From positions 6,054,001 to 6,118,000 of the forward strand of contig CM034141.1 in NCBI GenBank assembly GCA_019914995.1: a DNA stretch of 64,000 nt, written 5' to 3'. The DNA is from Acanthochlamys bracteata (Eukaryota; Streptophyta; Magnoliopsida; Pandanales; Velloziaceae). A program made the translations under genes and the position numbers. The notes under the pieces were generated by a model. The model searched no databases and was not told where the DNA came from. It saw only the letters and a program-made list of their open reading frames with translations. Shown here piece after piece: positions 35,701 through 47,238 of the stretch (its first letter is position 1; each line of letters opens with the position of its first letter).

Positions 35701-37029
35701 GGTTGATGAAGCTTGCATCAATGGATCTGAATTTCCTCCTGCATTACTGCTCTCACCTGAAAAATTCAAAGCTCTTCTATTTATTGATGGCCTTACATCA
35801 CAAGCAGGAGCATAAATGGGGTCTTCTGCAGTATTATTCATCAGAATGCTCCTTGAGAGAGAAGTATGTTCTCCAGCTGCAACTGACGTACTTGAAGAGC
35901 TTCCTGCTCCTGACCTAAACCCAGCATTCCAAGGTGAAAATTGCACATTATCAGTAAAGCCAGGGACTACCGGCAAGTTAGGCTGATTATATGAACTTGG
36001 ACCGGTAACAAGAGTCCTAGGTTCAACTGGTTGATTAATAGGAATGAATGGAGAGTACAGCCGGGTGGATGGCCAGACAGAGTGTCCACTACTGCTCCCT
36101 GGCATGCAAAAATTTGGTGGTGGTGTTTCTTGTTGTTGTGCATGCGTAACCCTCATTCTAAAGTTCCTGCGAGAGCTTTCTGCATTTCCTGCTGCGTTTA
36201 CAGAAAGACGGTGGTCTGAACCTATTTCCCTGCTGGCATTACCAAATATTTGGTTATGCTGCTCGTCAGGTGGGAAAAGACCTGATTGATAAACAGGTGA
36301 GAGAAACGAATCAGGATAAGAAGCAGTGACGTGCAACGAGCTTGTTTCACCTCTGTGAAAAAGAGATGCACTTCCACTTGTTGAAGGCTGTCCAGAGAAC
36401 CCCTCAATGTTTTTTCTCTTGCAGGAGGACCTTCTAGCACTAAAAGAACTTTCTGTTCTGCCACTGCCTTCTTCAGAAGAAAACCTACCATGTCCAGAAG
36501 AATGTTCAAACATATTGGACGAGTTGCTTGATGAAGGAATATGCTCAGTTCGGTAAAGTGCTGGAGCACATGGTAGACACAAGCCAGTCTGGTCACTCCA
36601 GCACGCATTTTGATTGGAACTTTCAGGAGCATCGTTATTATTGTTTAAGTTTATGTTTCCCAAAGAAAGCATGCTAGCAGCTTCCCGTTGCCTTTCTTCT
36701 GTCATATGCTCACCGACGTTCATTGTGAGAGAGGATGTCCACGCGTGTCCCATTTTGGTTTCATCATGGCTGATAGGATTATGTAGCTGCACAGAACCAC
36801 TAGTTCCACTTGAATTCCAGAGGTTTAAACTCAAACTTTCTTGAGAAGCAGTATTCACATATGGCATTGCTGAATTAGAAGAAGGTAGTACATAACGCTG
36901 AGTCTCTATAGGACCTATGAGTGTGTTATTCCAGAACACTTCTTGCTCCATGGTAGGATTTCTAGGACTAGGAGAGTTGAGTTCAATTGTATCTTGAAGA
37001 GATTCAAAGCCCGTCCTTTGCCCTTGCAT
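32748..37029 (-). CDS. MBR2: RING-H2 E3 ubiquitin ligase, MBR1/MBR2-like
   Basis: Probable E3 ligase; Arabidopsis MBR1/2 act with Mediator subunit MED25 turnover in flowering control. Five coding exons: 37029-35365, 34162-34109, 33311-33213, 33138-32995, 32879-32748; 2094 nt, 697 residues. Start is the ATG of MQGQRTGFESLQD, family-typical; an upstream extension would begin at TTG. The long first exon encodes a low-complexity Ser/Asn/Gln-rich region with conserved islands such as CKRKNIEGFSGQPSTSGS and SRRNFRMRVTHAQQ. The C-terminal part has RNALSIMRRGDSLRFED, DMRLDVDNMSYEELLALEER, IGNVSTGLSEE, and the RING-H2 from about residue 650: CCIC, then LDCGHEFHTPC and VCPIC. All eight zinc ligands (C-C-C-H-H-C-C-C) are visible. 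A 5' UTR exon lies upstream near 39 kb. Confidence 0.92.
33338..33700 (-). mobile_element. LINE 3'-end relic in an intron of the RING gene
   Basis: Minus-strand translation of 33689-33489 contains LREGIFKWFGHVLCRP, KSDAISLEH and DRPKLTWPRVVV, matching the C-terminal tail typical of plant non-LTR retrotransposon polyproteins. Downstream (toward 33340) the sequence passes through a short 3' region into a (TTGTTA)n-like microsatellite at 33343-33397, as expected for a LINE tail. Strongly 5'-truncated, same orientation as the host gene, within the intron between 33311 and 34109. Confidence 0.75.
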
Positions 37030-37102
37030 TCCCACCAATCCTCCTTTTGAAATACAAAATTATGATATACTTCAATATACCACCCAATTTTGAGTGGTGA
37101 AG

Positions 37103-39110
37103 CCTGCAGACGGGAAATATTAACAGAAATTTAAAAGTCTCCATGATTGAAGAATTCCATTTTATTGTTACGACATCACATTTGACACAAAACTAACTAA
37201 ATTCAGCTTCAAATTTACATGCAAAAAAAAGAATAATAAACTGTTCTAAATTTTCTCAAGAATATAATTATATAAGAGGTTGAAGCCAAAAGCTGGTAAT
37301 CAATATCCAATTAGTTTATAGCTTGTTCCAAGGCATTTGGATTTCCTGTGGTCCATGTCTATTATGAGATAATTGTAACCTGCCAAAGTGGGACACTCCT
37401 GATAAGCTTGAATTCATTAGGCAAGGGTGCCCAATCAAATAGGAACGCTTGTCATTCCTGACCATGTCCAAGAACAAAGCTTAAATTAAGTTTGAGCCTG
37501 ATCAGTCAGAACAAACTATTTGAGCTTGAATATCATGTTCATAATGCATGATATTGTACCCTGACGTAACATTGGGTAACATCACTTGAAAGTTGTAACT
37601 AACTGAAGCTTGATTGAACTCAAGAGAGTCGCCCCATATCTTCAGAACAGTAGTTTCAAAAAAATGCATAGAAAATCGACAATTCAAGATGGAAGTAAAA
37701 GATAAGGGATAGGGGAGAGGGAGAGACCGCACCCAACTTCTTGTGACATCCTTTAACATCATGGTGGAATAACTATGAAAGGTGGAAAGCATCATGGAAA
37801 CAAGGCAACTGATTGTTGGCATCCTAAAACATAGTCAGTTTCTTCCTTTCTCCATAATGTACATACCCGCATCTGCCATTTATCTAAGGTCTATGCAACT
37901 AGATTCTTGACATCCTAAAACATAGTGAGTTATTTCCTTTCTCTATAATGTACATGCGCACTTAAAACTGCCATTCCTCTAAGGTCCTTCAAAAATCTAC
38001 TTCCTAATGCATCAGCCATTTACATTGAAACTTTAAAATATACGTCAAATTCAACACGGTTTTCTTTTCTTCGGCAGCAGAAATGATCAATCTAGGAATA
38101 AAGGCGTCCTTTCTATTGTGTGTGTAGATATACAGATCAAGGCGTCCTCAAACAATGCCAAGCATATAAAAAATAATTGGCAACTTTGTCTGCAACTCAT
38201 GCCTAAGTAATCAAATGGTAAACTCACTAACATAGAACTCGCAATGTTTGATAAGCACTTGTTGAAATCATAAGTAATTTAAGTGAAAGCAGAAGATTTG
38301 ATGCTTCTCGAAACATTCTCGTATATCGGCATTTTCACTTAGCAACATGTACCTAAATGGGATCATCATTCATTTTAACATCACAATCAAGCAATAGTAA
38401 TGAATAATACAGCATCTAAGACATGCAAATTTGGTCATGGTACCAAATTAGTTTACATGCTACGGTTCAAATGTTCAGCTACACCGCAGCAGATGCGTCA
38501 AAAGTTTTTTTTAAATCACCGAATCAAAGTGCCGTAACCAGAATACTTTAAGAAACGTTTAGCCACAAAGGAAAGACAGGACTTTGCAAAAATTGATGAA
38601 ACTAAATATACTTGAGAAAAAGATGAACTCCTAAATCGTTCAGCTCAAATTTCAACCAAAAAATAACATAACTAGAAAAAGAAAAAAAAAAACTTAGAAC
38701 AGTAAACCAAAGCCTGAGCACAAGCACAAAAAAAAACCAAAATAAGATCCAAAAATAGCTCCATGAAAGCTCACCAGCACCAAACAAAATCCCACACCAA
38801 AACTCTTCTTAAGATCTTCTCGTCACCAAAACAACAAACCAAAACAACAAATCAAGCAGCTGATCAGCTCATGAAGAATAAGAAAACATAAATTTCCGGG
38901 CAAAACCAGATCTAAACAAGCACAAACTCTTACCTGGAAAAAAATCCACCAATCACCTATCGAAGAAAGAAGTGTAGATCGATCGAAGCCGTCACAAAAA
39001 CAGATGAATTCTTCAAAAATATTCCGGTAATTCTTAGAATGAATCCGAGAATTGAATGAATGAATCGGGAAGAGAGGGAGATGAGGGGCTGCTTCCGAGC
39101 TGTCTTCTAA
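37103..39110 (-). other. 5' UTR intron and leader exon of the RING gene
   Basis: A donor CCAG|GTAAG at 38934/38933 and an acceptor CTGCAG at 37104 define a likely 1.8-kb 5' UTR intron (37104-38933), with a leader exon from 38934 to about 39110, pyrimidine-rich on the minus strand. No other coding signal inside; small ORFs there are chance. Confidence 0.55.
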
Positions 39111-42100
39111 ATTTCCGCCCGGAGAATTAATTGTTATGTTTTAATTAATTAGAAAGATAGAAACGGGAACACCAACAAACAACAGACAAACGCACCATCC
39201 CCCTTAACACTTGGCCCAAGGATTTTATTCCTTCTAAATTTTAAATTGAAAAAAATTTGAATTAATCAGTTGATTAATTGGTTCACTAGCTAATTAAGAA
39301 TTCTTTTGCAATTTGATCTGGTGATTATAATTTTAGTAATTTTATGACCCTGTTATCTCTGTGATTATAATGTTCAAACCATGATGGAAGGTGCATCTTC
39401 TTTTAAATATTTTCTTGAGTACATCGTTAATGGAGTGCGTTTATTTTGAAATTTAATTTATTTTCTAAAATGAATTTAAAAAATTAATTAAAAATTATAT
39501 AAATTTTATATTAATAGTAATTTTAAAATTAAATTTAAAAAATTAATAAAAAATATTTTTATTTTTATATTAAAAATAAATTTAAAAATAAAGTTTAGAG
39601 AAAAGTAAACGCGCCGGGTGCATCTTGTTACAACTCATTCACTTTTACTATAAAATTATTTCTAATTTACTTCTAATTATATAAAAATATATTAAATTAC
39701 TTCTAATTTTTTAAATAAAAAATAAAATGAAGTCAAACTTTTTTATAGTAACTTATTTTTAAATAATTCAATTTTAATTTAAAAGGAACACCCACATTTG
39801 GAGAAGTGTATATTTCTTTACTTTGCTAAACCCTAAAATATTTGCACAATTTGTGTAATCAGTAGTATTTTTAAAATTGATTTTTCTGAAAAAATAATAT
39901 TTTTATTTCTTAAAAAATAAGTTTTAGTTTTAAAAAATAATAAAAATATATAATAAAAAATCTTACTACGTATAATTTTTTTATATTTTCTAAATTTTTA
40001 AACAAATTTTTAAATATTTATAAAATATATATTTAAAAATATAAAATTAAAAATTAAAAAATTACTTTTATAGTAAGCTAAACTAAATCGCACCCTTCAT
40101 AAAAGATATATAAAAACTGATTGCATTCTTATACAATTTTGAAAGTAACTTTTTAAATATAAATTCCAAACAGTGAATTGATAAAAATGAGTTCGATTCG
40201 AGTATTTTGTTTTATTTACAAGTTAATTTTAAAAATGATTTTTCATATTTGGTTATTTATGAAAATAGAAATTAAAAGTTACTATCATTTATTCTTTGAA
40301 AATGAGTTTTGAAAAAAATTAAATAAGTAAAAAATTTGAATTTTGTTCAATCATAAATAATTTTAAAATATAAAAGTGAGTGAAAATAAATTTTTTGCTA
40401 AATTAATGTATGCCCATCTTTGCAAATCTTTATTCTCTCACCAAGTACTAAATTTTGTTCCACGCTTTTAGATTGCATTCTTTTGCAAATCGAAATCATT
40501 TTTTTTTAATTTATTTTTTATTACAAAAAATATAATAATTTATTTTTAATTTATTTTTTATTATAAAAAAATATATCACTTTCAATAATATTATTTTTAA
40601 AATTTTATTTTTAAAATCAAAAGAAACGCACTCTTTAGCCGTGAATTCACGTTAGCAAATTCCCTTTGTAAACCTTGATTTCCACAATTTTCAAATCCGG
40701 AAAGATCGTAAGGACCTGAAATTACTAAAGAAGTTATAGAGAGCTCTTATTTGCCAAATGATAATGAATAGTGATTAATTAATTATAAAGGTAAGTAGTG
40801 AATTTAACTAACATGAGAAATGGCATTCAGCGTTTAAATTTAATTAAACCTGTTTTGCTAACACTCTTCCTAGTTCCTAGAAACCAAATTTGTTCCCGTT
40901 TCTAGATTTTATTATTAATTATTTTTACATTACCTTTCGTTTTCACTCGTATTTCTACTAGTAATTTATCTAAAATTCTCGGAGATCTAGATTATTTATG
41001 GAATATATTTAATATGCAATAGTATTATGTTATACATAATTTAATTAATAATTCTGCAATACATAATATTTATTATTATTATTGTTATTATTATTATATA
41101 GTAATACTGGAAATTTTAGAGACATTCAATACATATTTGTGATTTTGTTAGACCGAAGAAAATATGTAAGGTACATATTGTTTTAGAGATTATTTTAGAT
41201 ATTAGTTGTAGTAGTAATAATTCTTGACGGATTAAGAAAATATTTAGGAGTAATTATAAAATAACTTTTTTAAAATAAAAATATTTTGTCATATCTTGAT
41301 AAATAAATTCTATTATTTTGATTTTAAAAACCAATCTTACTATATAAAATATTTTTTATTTTTAAATTTTTAAATAAACTATATAGAATATTATAAAATT
41401 TTAATTAAAAATTAAGAATGAAATGCTAAACAGTTTTGAGGCCCATCAAGGAAGCCACAAAGTAGCGGCTCGGGAAGGTGGCGGTCACGTCCGCAATAAT
41501 ATTAGCCCCGGCCCATGAGCAGCCCTTTATTAGACATGTGACAAAGGCCAGATTATTTGGAATTGGCGGGAACGTTTGAAAAAACTTTTTAAATATTTAT
41601 TATTTCAAATAAATATTTATATTTTTTAATAAATTATTTTTTTATATAATTTTTTAAAATTAAAATAAATAAAATATATTCAAATTCATTTTTATATTTT
41701 GTTAATAAAAAATATCAATTTATTTTTTGAAATTTTCTTATAATATTATTTATTCTAAGAAAATTTTCTTTTAATTTTTTTTTGAAATTTTAAAGAAAAT
41801 TTTCTTTAAATGTCTAAAACTTTAAAGAAAATTTCAAAAATTCTAAAATCTAATTTCGAAAATTTTCTTCATAACACAGTACCATTTATTTCCGGCATGA
41901 ACGAAAATACTGTCTAAAATGAAATAAACTATAAAACATTATAAAATCTAATGTAGCTAACTCTACTCTGACATAATTGTTATTGTTGTTATCCTGCAAT
42001 GCTGTTCTTAATTTGCAATTGAAAATATGCAAGCTACTGGTCGTGTATACATAAGACGGCCAGTGATTATTACGGCATGCTTAGAATTGTTTATCAATCC

Positions 42101-43384
42101 TAATAAATTTATTTTTAATTCAATAAAGTTTTATACAATTTTTTAGAAATATTTTTTAAAATACAATAAAATATAGATTATAAATAATTATATATATATA
42201 TTTTTTATTTTTAAAATATTTATAAACTAATATATCTTAAAAAAATTTAGAAAAGTTTTTTTTAATAAGCACTCCAAAATACTTCCTTAGTAAAAACAAG
42301 TTTGGCAAACTTTTGAAATACTTATTATTTTGATAAATATTTTATATATTTGTAAAAATTTTTAAATATTTAATAAATTCTTTTGAAATTTTAAAAAGTA
42401 TAAGAAATTTTATATATAATTTTATTATTTACTAAAATAAAAAAATTAAACTCATTTTAAAAAAAATAAAATTTTTTTATTATAAAACGATTTTATTTTA
42501 TAAGTATTTAAAAAATCTCACCAAATTTGATATGGCTTTTAAAAAAGCTTTCTCATTTTTTAAGCCTACAAAATTTCCATAAATTACAAAACCTTTCTTT
42601 GAAAGTTTGAAAGTCATAAATAAATTTTTTTTTAGTTTATTTTTCAGCTATGCCAATGTGCACTAGAAAGAAATTAAAATCTGACAATTAAAATTAAGGC
42701 AAGTAAATTGCCTGCATTAAGCTAGTTCTTTAGTTTTGGGTTGATGCTTTTTAATTCCACTACATGATTTAAAAAAAGGAAAAATTAACAAAGGTACCCA
42801 ATAAAAGGGGAGCAAAGCATGTTGGTCAAGTACCTACTTCAATGTAAATCGATAAAATTGAAAAAAAAAAAACACAAATTAGATGGAAAAATAATTAGCT
42901 TTGGATAGTCTTGGGCAGCTAAATCAATATCTTTCTTTTTTTTCCCTCATGAATTGATGAAAGATGAAGATAAATAACAGAAGACCATCTATTTGTTTAC
43001 TAAAAAATTCATAAACAAGATAGAAAATCCCAAAATAATTGTAAACAGATCACTTATAAAGAAAAAGATAAAATAATTATCAAAATCTTTATGCTTAATT
43101 AATATTTGCATAGAGACTTACTTAAAAAGAAAAAAGAAAGAAACTAGAAAGCATGCATGTACAACAAACAACTAAAATTTCTACTGTGATTGATCACACA
43201 CTCTTTGAAGGAGAACAAACAACGCAGACAGCTACCGGAACCGTCACCTGAAAACCTTCATATATACTACGCACAAACATATCTAACTTAACCAACTCCG
43301 GCAAGCTATACATATATTCATTACCACCCATGAGGAAAGAGAGCAGAAGAAGCAGAAGAACAAGCAGCGACTAATTAAATTCTA
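39111..43384. other. Gene-free AT-rich region with repeats
   Basis: No gene found. Diverged repeat copies at about 39470-39620, 39865-40092 (reverse), 41238-41428, 42100-42290 and 42295-42520. One promoter-like GC patch at about 41450-41580 is listed separately. The right end from about 43200 is likely 3' UTR of the DUF3511 gene. Confidence 0.5.
41450..41580. promoter_or_regulatory. Promoter-like patch without a gene
   Basis: A GC-richer island with GGCCCA at about 41514, AGCGGCTCGGGAAGGTGGCGG and the E2F-like TTGGCGGGAA near 41563. The same motif set is seen in the kinase promoter at 10371-10487. No ORF follows in either direction. Confidence 0.3.
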
Positions 43385-43627
43385 TTAAGCTTCGTAACGA
43401 ACATCGGATGAGAACTTGTTCTTGATCCATTTGAAACTGCTCCTTACAGAATCCTTGATCTTGCCTTCCACTGTAAACAGATTATATGCAGCAACTCTTC
43501 TCTTCCTCTTCATCTCTGGATCTGTTTTCGCGCTGGGACCGTTGAAGCTATACGAATTCGATCTATCTTCATACCCCAATCTGCAAGATGAGTGTTTCGG
43601 GTAAGAATAAGACCTGCTCTTCTCCAT
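43385..43627 (-). CDS. DUF3511 family small plant protein
   Basis: Intronless, 80 residues, basic. The N-terminal half is Ser/Tyr-rich (MEKSRSYSYPKHSS); the conserved core KTDPEMKRKRRVAAYNLFTVEGKIKDSVRSSFKWIKNKF is spread over residues 37-75, with the family pattern KRKRRVA, YxxFTVEGK and SFKWIKNK. No signal peptide or membrane helix. I chose the ATG at 43627; a seven-residue upstream extension would start with TTG. Function of the family is unknown to me; expression in stress or secondary growth is sometimes reported. Confidence 0.88.
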   Translation of the reverse strand: MEKSRSYSYPKHSSCRLGYEDRSNSYSFNGPSAKTDPEMKRKRRVAAYNLFTVEGKIKDSVRSSFKWIKNKFSSDVRYEA

Positions 43628-43692
43628 TGAAAATGTTGTTTTTTGCAAGATGCACGCAAGGTGTTTGAGTGTATGCGTCTGTGAGTTTTAAG

Positions 43693-43699
43693 CTTTATA
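43693..43699 (-). promoter_or_regulatory. TATA box of the DUF3511 gene
   Basis: TATAAAG on the minus strand, about 70 bp upstream of the ATG. Confidence 0.7.
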
Positions 43700-46064
43700 C
43701 ATTGAACGAGCGAGTGGTTAGTAGAAACAAACGATGGTTCTAGTTTTGGTTAAGGGAATATATGATTATATAGTGGAATGATGGGGATGCGCAGACAGAA
43801 GGTTATGGAGTTTTAATGAAAGGGAGGCTATTATCATGGCAACATCATGCAAATCCAAATCGTTGTAGGGACATTTTTTAAATGTTTAGTCCAACATGTG
43901 TGATGTTGGCTTTCATAATTAAACTCACTTTTTAGCAAGTTTTTTGGTTTTAATTTTGATTCATATTTTCCAAAATATAATTGTGTATTGAAGATTTGAG
44001 ATGTTAGTGTCATTAAGAATTGTATTTTCATATTTTTACTGCTATAAAGTGTAATCATAATCTTATTTGAGCCTTTGTAGAAAAATTAAAGCTTATTAAG
44101 TTGCAAATTGAATTGAAAAACTAAATATCTCTAATATTTAGGTTTTTGGTAAAGAAATAGAATTCTAGAAGTAGATATTAAAAATTCTACTAAAGTGGCA
44201 AGAAGATAAACATCTCTCATTTAATACTAATAAAGCATGATTAGCTAGTAAAGTTAGTGGAGACAGTAAACAAACTAAAAGATTAATAAGATAAAAGAGA
44301 TAGCAAACTGAAAAAAAAAACAATACTTGAAATGCTTAAATAAAAATTAAAAAAAAAATTATTAAACCTTTTTTTAATAAACAATATAAATTGTATACAT
44401 GTAAGTTTAATTTGATGATTTATAATTAAATTATTAAATTTTATAAAAAATTATAAAAAATTTATTAAAATTAGAAATTAAAATAAAATTTTGCTATCCG
44501 TGAGAACCACTGTGACGACACCATAAGAGTGGCTTGCAAAGCAATGGGATTATTGATTGATTTTGAAAAGCACTTTTGCAAAAGCAGTTGTTGTTTGATT
44601 CATTGCACATGGTTTGAAGACCCCACTAACACGATAAACATTGTCGCTCGTTCTCTTTTGTAAGTACAAGGGCTTGTTTTTTTATTTATAATATATTCTA
44701 AAATAAATTTTTAATTAATTGTTTATTTTTAATAATATTTAATTTGAATTATTTTTAGAAAACTTAAAAAATATATTTAATATTACTTGTCAATTTTAAT
44801 AAGGCCATTTTTAACTCTAAAAAAATTATACATAAATTTTTTGAAATTTTTTAAATTAAAAAAATATAAATAATATAGACTATACAATAATTATATATAT
44901 AATTTTATATTAAAAAAGTTTAAAAATAATATATTTAAAATTTATTTTTAAAAACTTAATTTTTAATAAGTACTTTTAAATATTTTTTAATAAAATACTA
45001 ACCATGGTTTGAATCATGAAGTTGGGTTGCGGTGATGTCTCCATTTGTGTTCGTATGAGACCATATTCTGTAACATCTTGTCAATATTGTGGCCAACTTA
45101 TGCCCTACATCCCGTGCCTACTTGCTTTCTCACGTTATATGCTGCTAAGATTTAATTAGATCATGTAAATTTGAAAATAATTTTGAAGACGTTTCTAATT
45201 TTTTTTTGTATCTCATATATATTGACGGTCTAATATGGATTATTAGAGTGATTTGATAATATTGACTATACTTACTAGTTTTTGCTCACGGTCTAGAAGT
45301 AATGGGGCCGTTTTAGAACACTTAAAGTAATAATTTTTTAACAAAATTTCTAAAAAAGATTTTTAAGAAATAAGTTAAGTTTTTTAAATAAAACTAAAAT
45401 TATGTCTTATAATTATTATATTAAAAATTTCATAAAAATTATTAAAAAATTATAATTTAAATAAATAGTAAAATAAAATGAAAAATAATGCAAGTTTGTC
45501 TGATATTTTCTATTTTAATTTTTGGATTATTATGGCGTATTTACTAACTCTATATTTATTTTTTAAAAATTTATTTTTAATATAAAGAAATAAATAAATA
45601 TTAAAATTTTATCAAAAGATTTTTTTAAATTTAATTTTAAAACTAACTATTAATATAAAATTAATATAAAAATTTAACATATTAAAAAATTTAATTTAAT
45701 TTTTTTAAATTCACTTTCCATACTTTCAATTTTAAATTCACCTACTAAATAAACACGGGTTTAGAAATAGAGGCGAATTTGCATGCTACAGCTGCTAATA
45801 TGAGTATATAACATTTAACGGATCGCTAAATGTTAAATATTTGATATAGAAACGTAATGAGCTGCATTTGCAAACCGTCTTTTAGACTTTTAAATGCATG
45901 CCAAACCACAAAAGTAAACTTGAAACTACAAAGGCCTATTTTGCAAAACATCATACTCCAATTTTGATTAATGTCACGAATAATCTTAATCGTATTTGTT
46001 TAAGGCATATTCGCGAAATCAAGTTCTGCGTACTTGCAATTTCATGCCACTTTCAAAGTTTGCC

Positions 46065-46306
46065 AACCCGTATTGTTAAAGTAAAAATTTAGAGAAAAGG
46101 AAAGAAACGTTTCACTAAACACATACGACTGTATTTGCAGATTCATGTCACTGACAAAATATTGAAGTTTCTCAATCCCTGTACTAACCCGTATTGTTAA
46201 AGTAAAAATTTAGAGAAAAGGAAAGAAACGTTTCACTAAACACATACGACTGTATTTGCAGATTCATGTCACTGACAAAATATTGAAATTTCTCAATCCC
46301 TGTATT
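46065..46306. repeat. Near-perfect 121-bp tandem duplication
   Basis: Copy 1 46065-46185 and copy 2 46186-46306, period 121 bp, each starting AACCCGTATTGTTAAAG. One substitution (ATTGAAG versus ATTGAAA) was seen between copies over the aligned length. Confidence 0.9.
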
Positions 46307-46373
46307 GAAAACAACAAAAACGGATAACCTAATTTGCAAATAACATTCACTCTTTTAAGATCATTAAAAAAGA

Positions 46374-46567
46374 GCGATCGAGTGTTTTTAAAAATTATTT
46401 TTTCAATAAAAAATACTTTTTCTATTTTGATAATAAATTTTATTTTATTATTTATAAAAAAAATAAAGTTTTATTATAAAATTTTTTTATAAAATTTTAT
46501 AAAAAATTATTAAAAATTAAAAATTAAAATAAATTTTTGGTAACGCACTATCAAACGGCAAACGCCT
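46374..46567. repeat. AT-rich MITE-like repeat copy
   Basis: Left end gagcgatcgagtg, right end cactatcaaacggcaaacgcc; lies just after the tandem duplication. Confidence 0.55.
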
Positions 46568-47045
46568 CAAGTCTGATTAGAACTTGTAGGATTCCCACAT
46601 GCTAGAGTGATAATACTTAAAATGGTGGCCTTATTGAAAAATAATAAAACCGGTTTTGCATGTGCATCTCGTTACTAAAGTCATTAGAAATTTAGAATTA
46701 ATGAACTCCTATATGTTAAACTGAAATAGTGGAAGTTTAAGGGAAGCTTTAAATTAGTTGAGAAGAATTAAGAAATTAAATAATTATCATTAGAAGTTTC
46801 CAAATACGAAAGTGTTTGGGGGATGATATGTAAAATCCTTTCTTGCATTATGAAAAAAGAACCATCTGATAAACGTGATGCGATGGAAATAAATCACACC
46901 CGTCTATTGTAAGCAATGAAAATGTCCGCTGTTTTCTTAGTAACTGGGCACAATTATAACAATCCAGCAAAGCTGAAAACAGATAAATAAATTATATTAA
47001 AAAAAAGCAAGCCCAAAGGCGGTGCAGCAACTTATCTAACCCGAC

Positions 47046-47054
47046 TATATAAAA
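47046..47054 (+). promoter_or_regulatory. TATA box of the small chloroplast protein gene
   Basis: TATATAAAA, about 190 bp upstream of the ATG. Confidence 0.7.
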
Positions 47055-47238
47055 CCCAACAAGTCCACAAGCACGCCAGTCCATCTCTCGCCACCACTAG
47101 TACAATACCCACAAAAAAAAAAAAGAATCCCAAAATTCTAACCAAAGATTGGCGAGTTCAATTCAATCTTCTGTTTTTGTTTCTAATCTAACCATTCTCT
47201 TTCTGTAGTAGTAGTTGTTGTTGGGAGAAATCCAAAAG

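Larger units (their letters stand above)
43700..47045. other. Gene-free AT-rich region with repeats
   Basis: No supported gene. AT-rich repeat-like blocks at about 44340-44490, 44690-45000 and 45310-45720, a tandem duplication at 46065-46306 and a MITE-like copy at 46374-46567. The last 150 bp are the promoter of the next gene. Confidence 0.5.
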
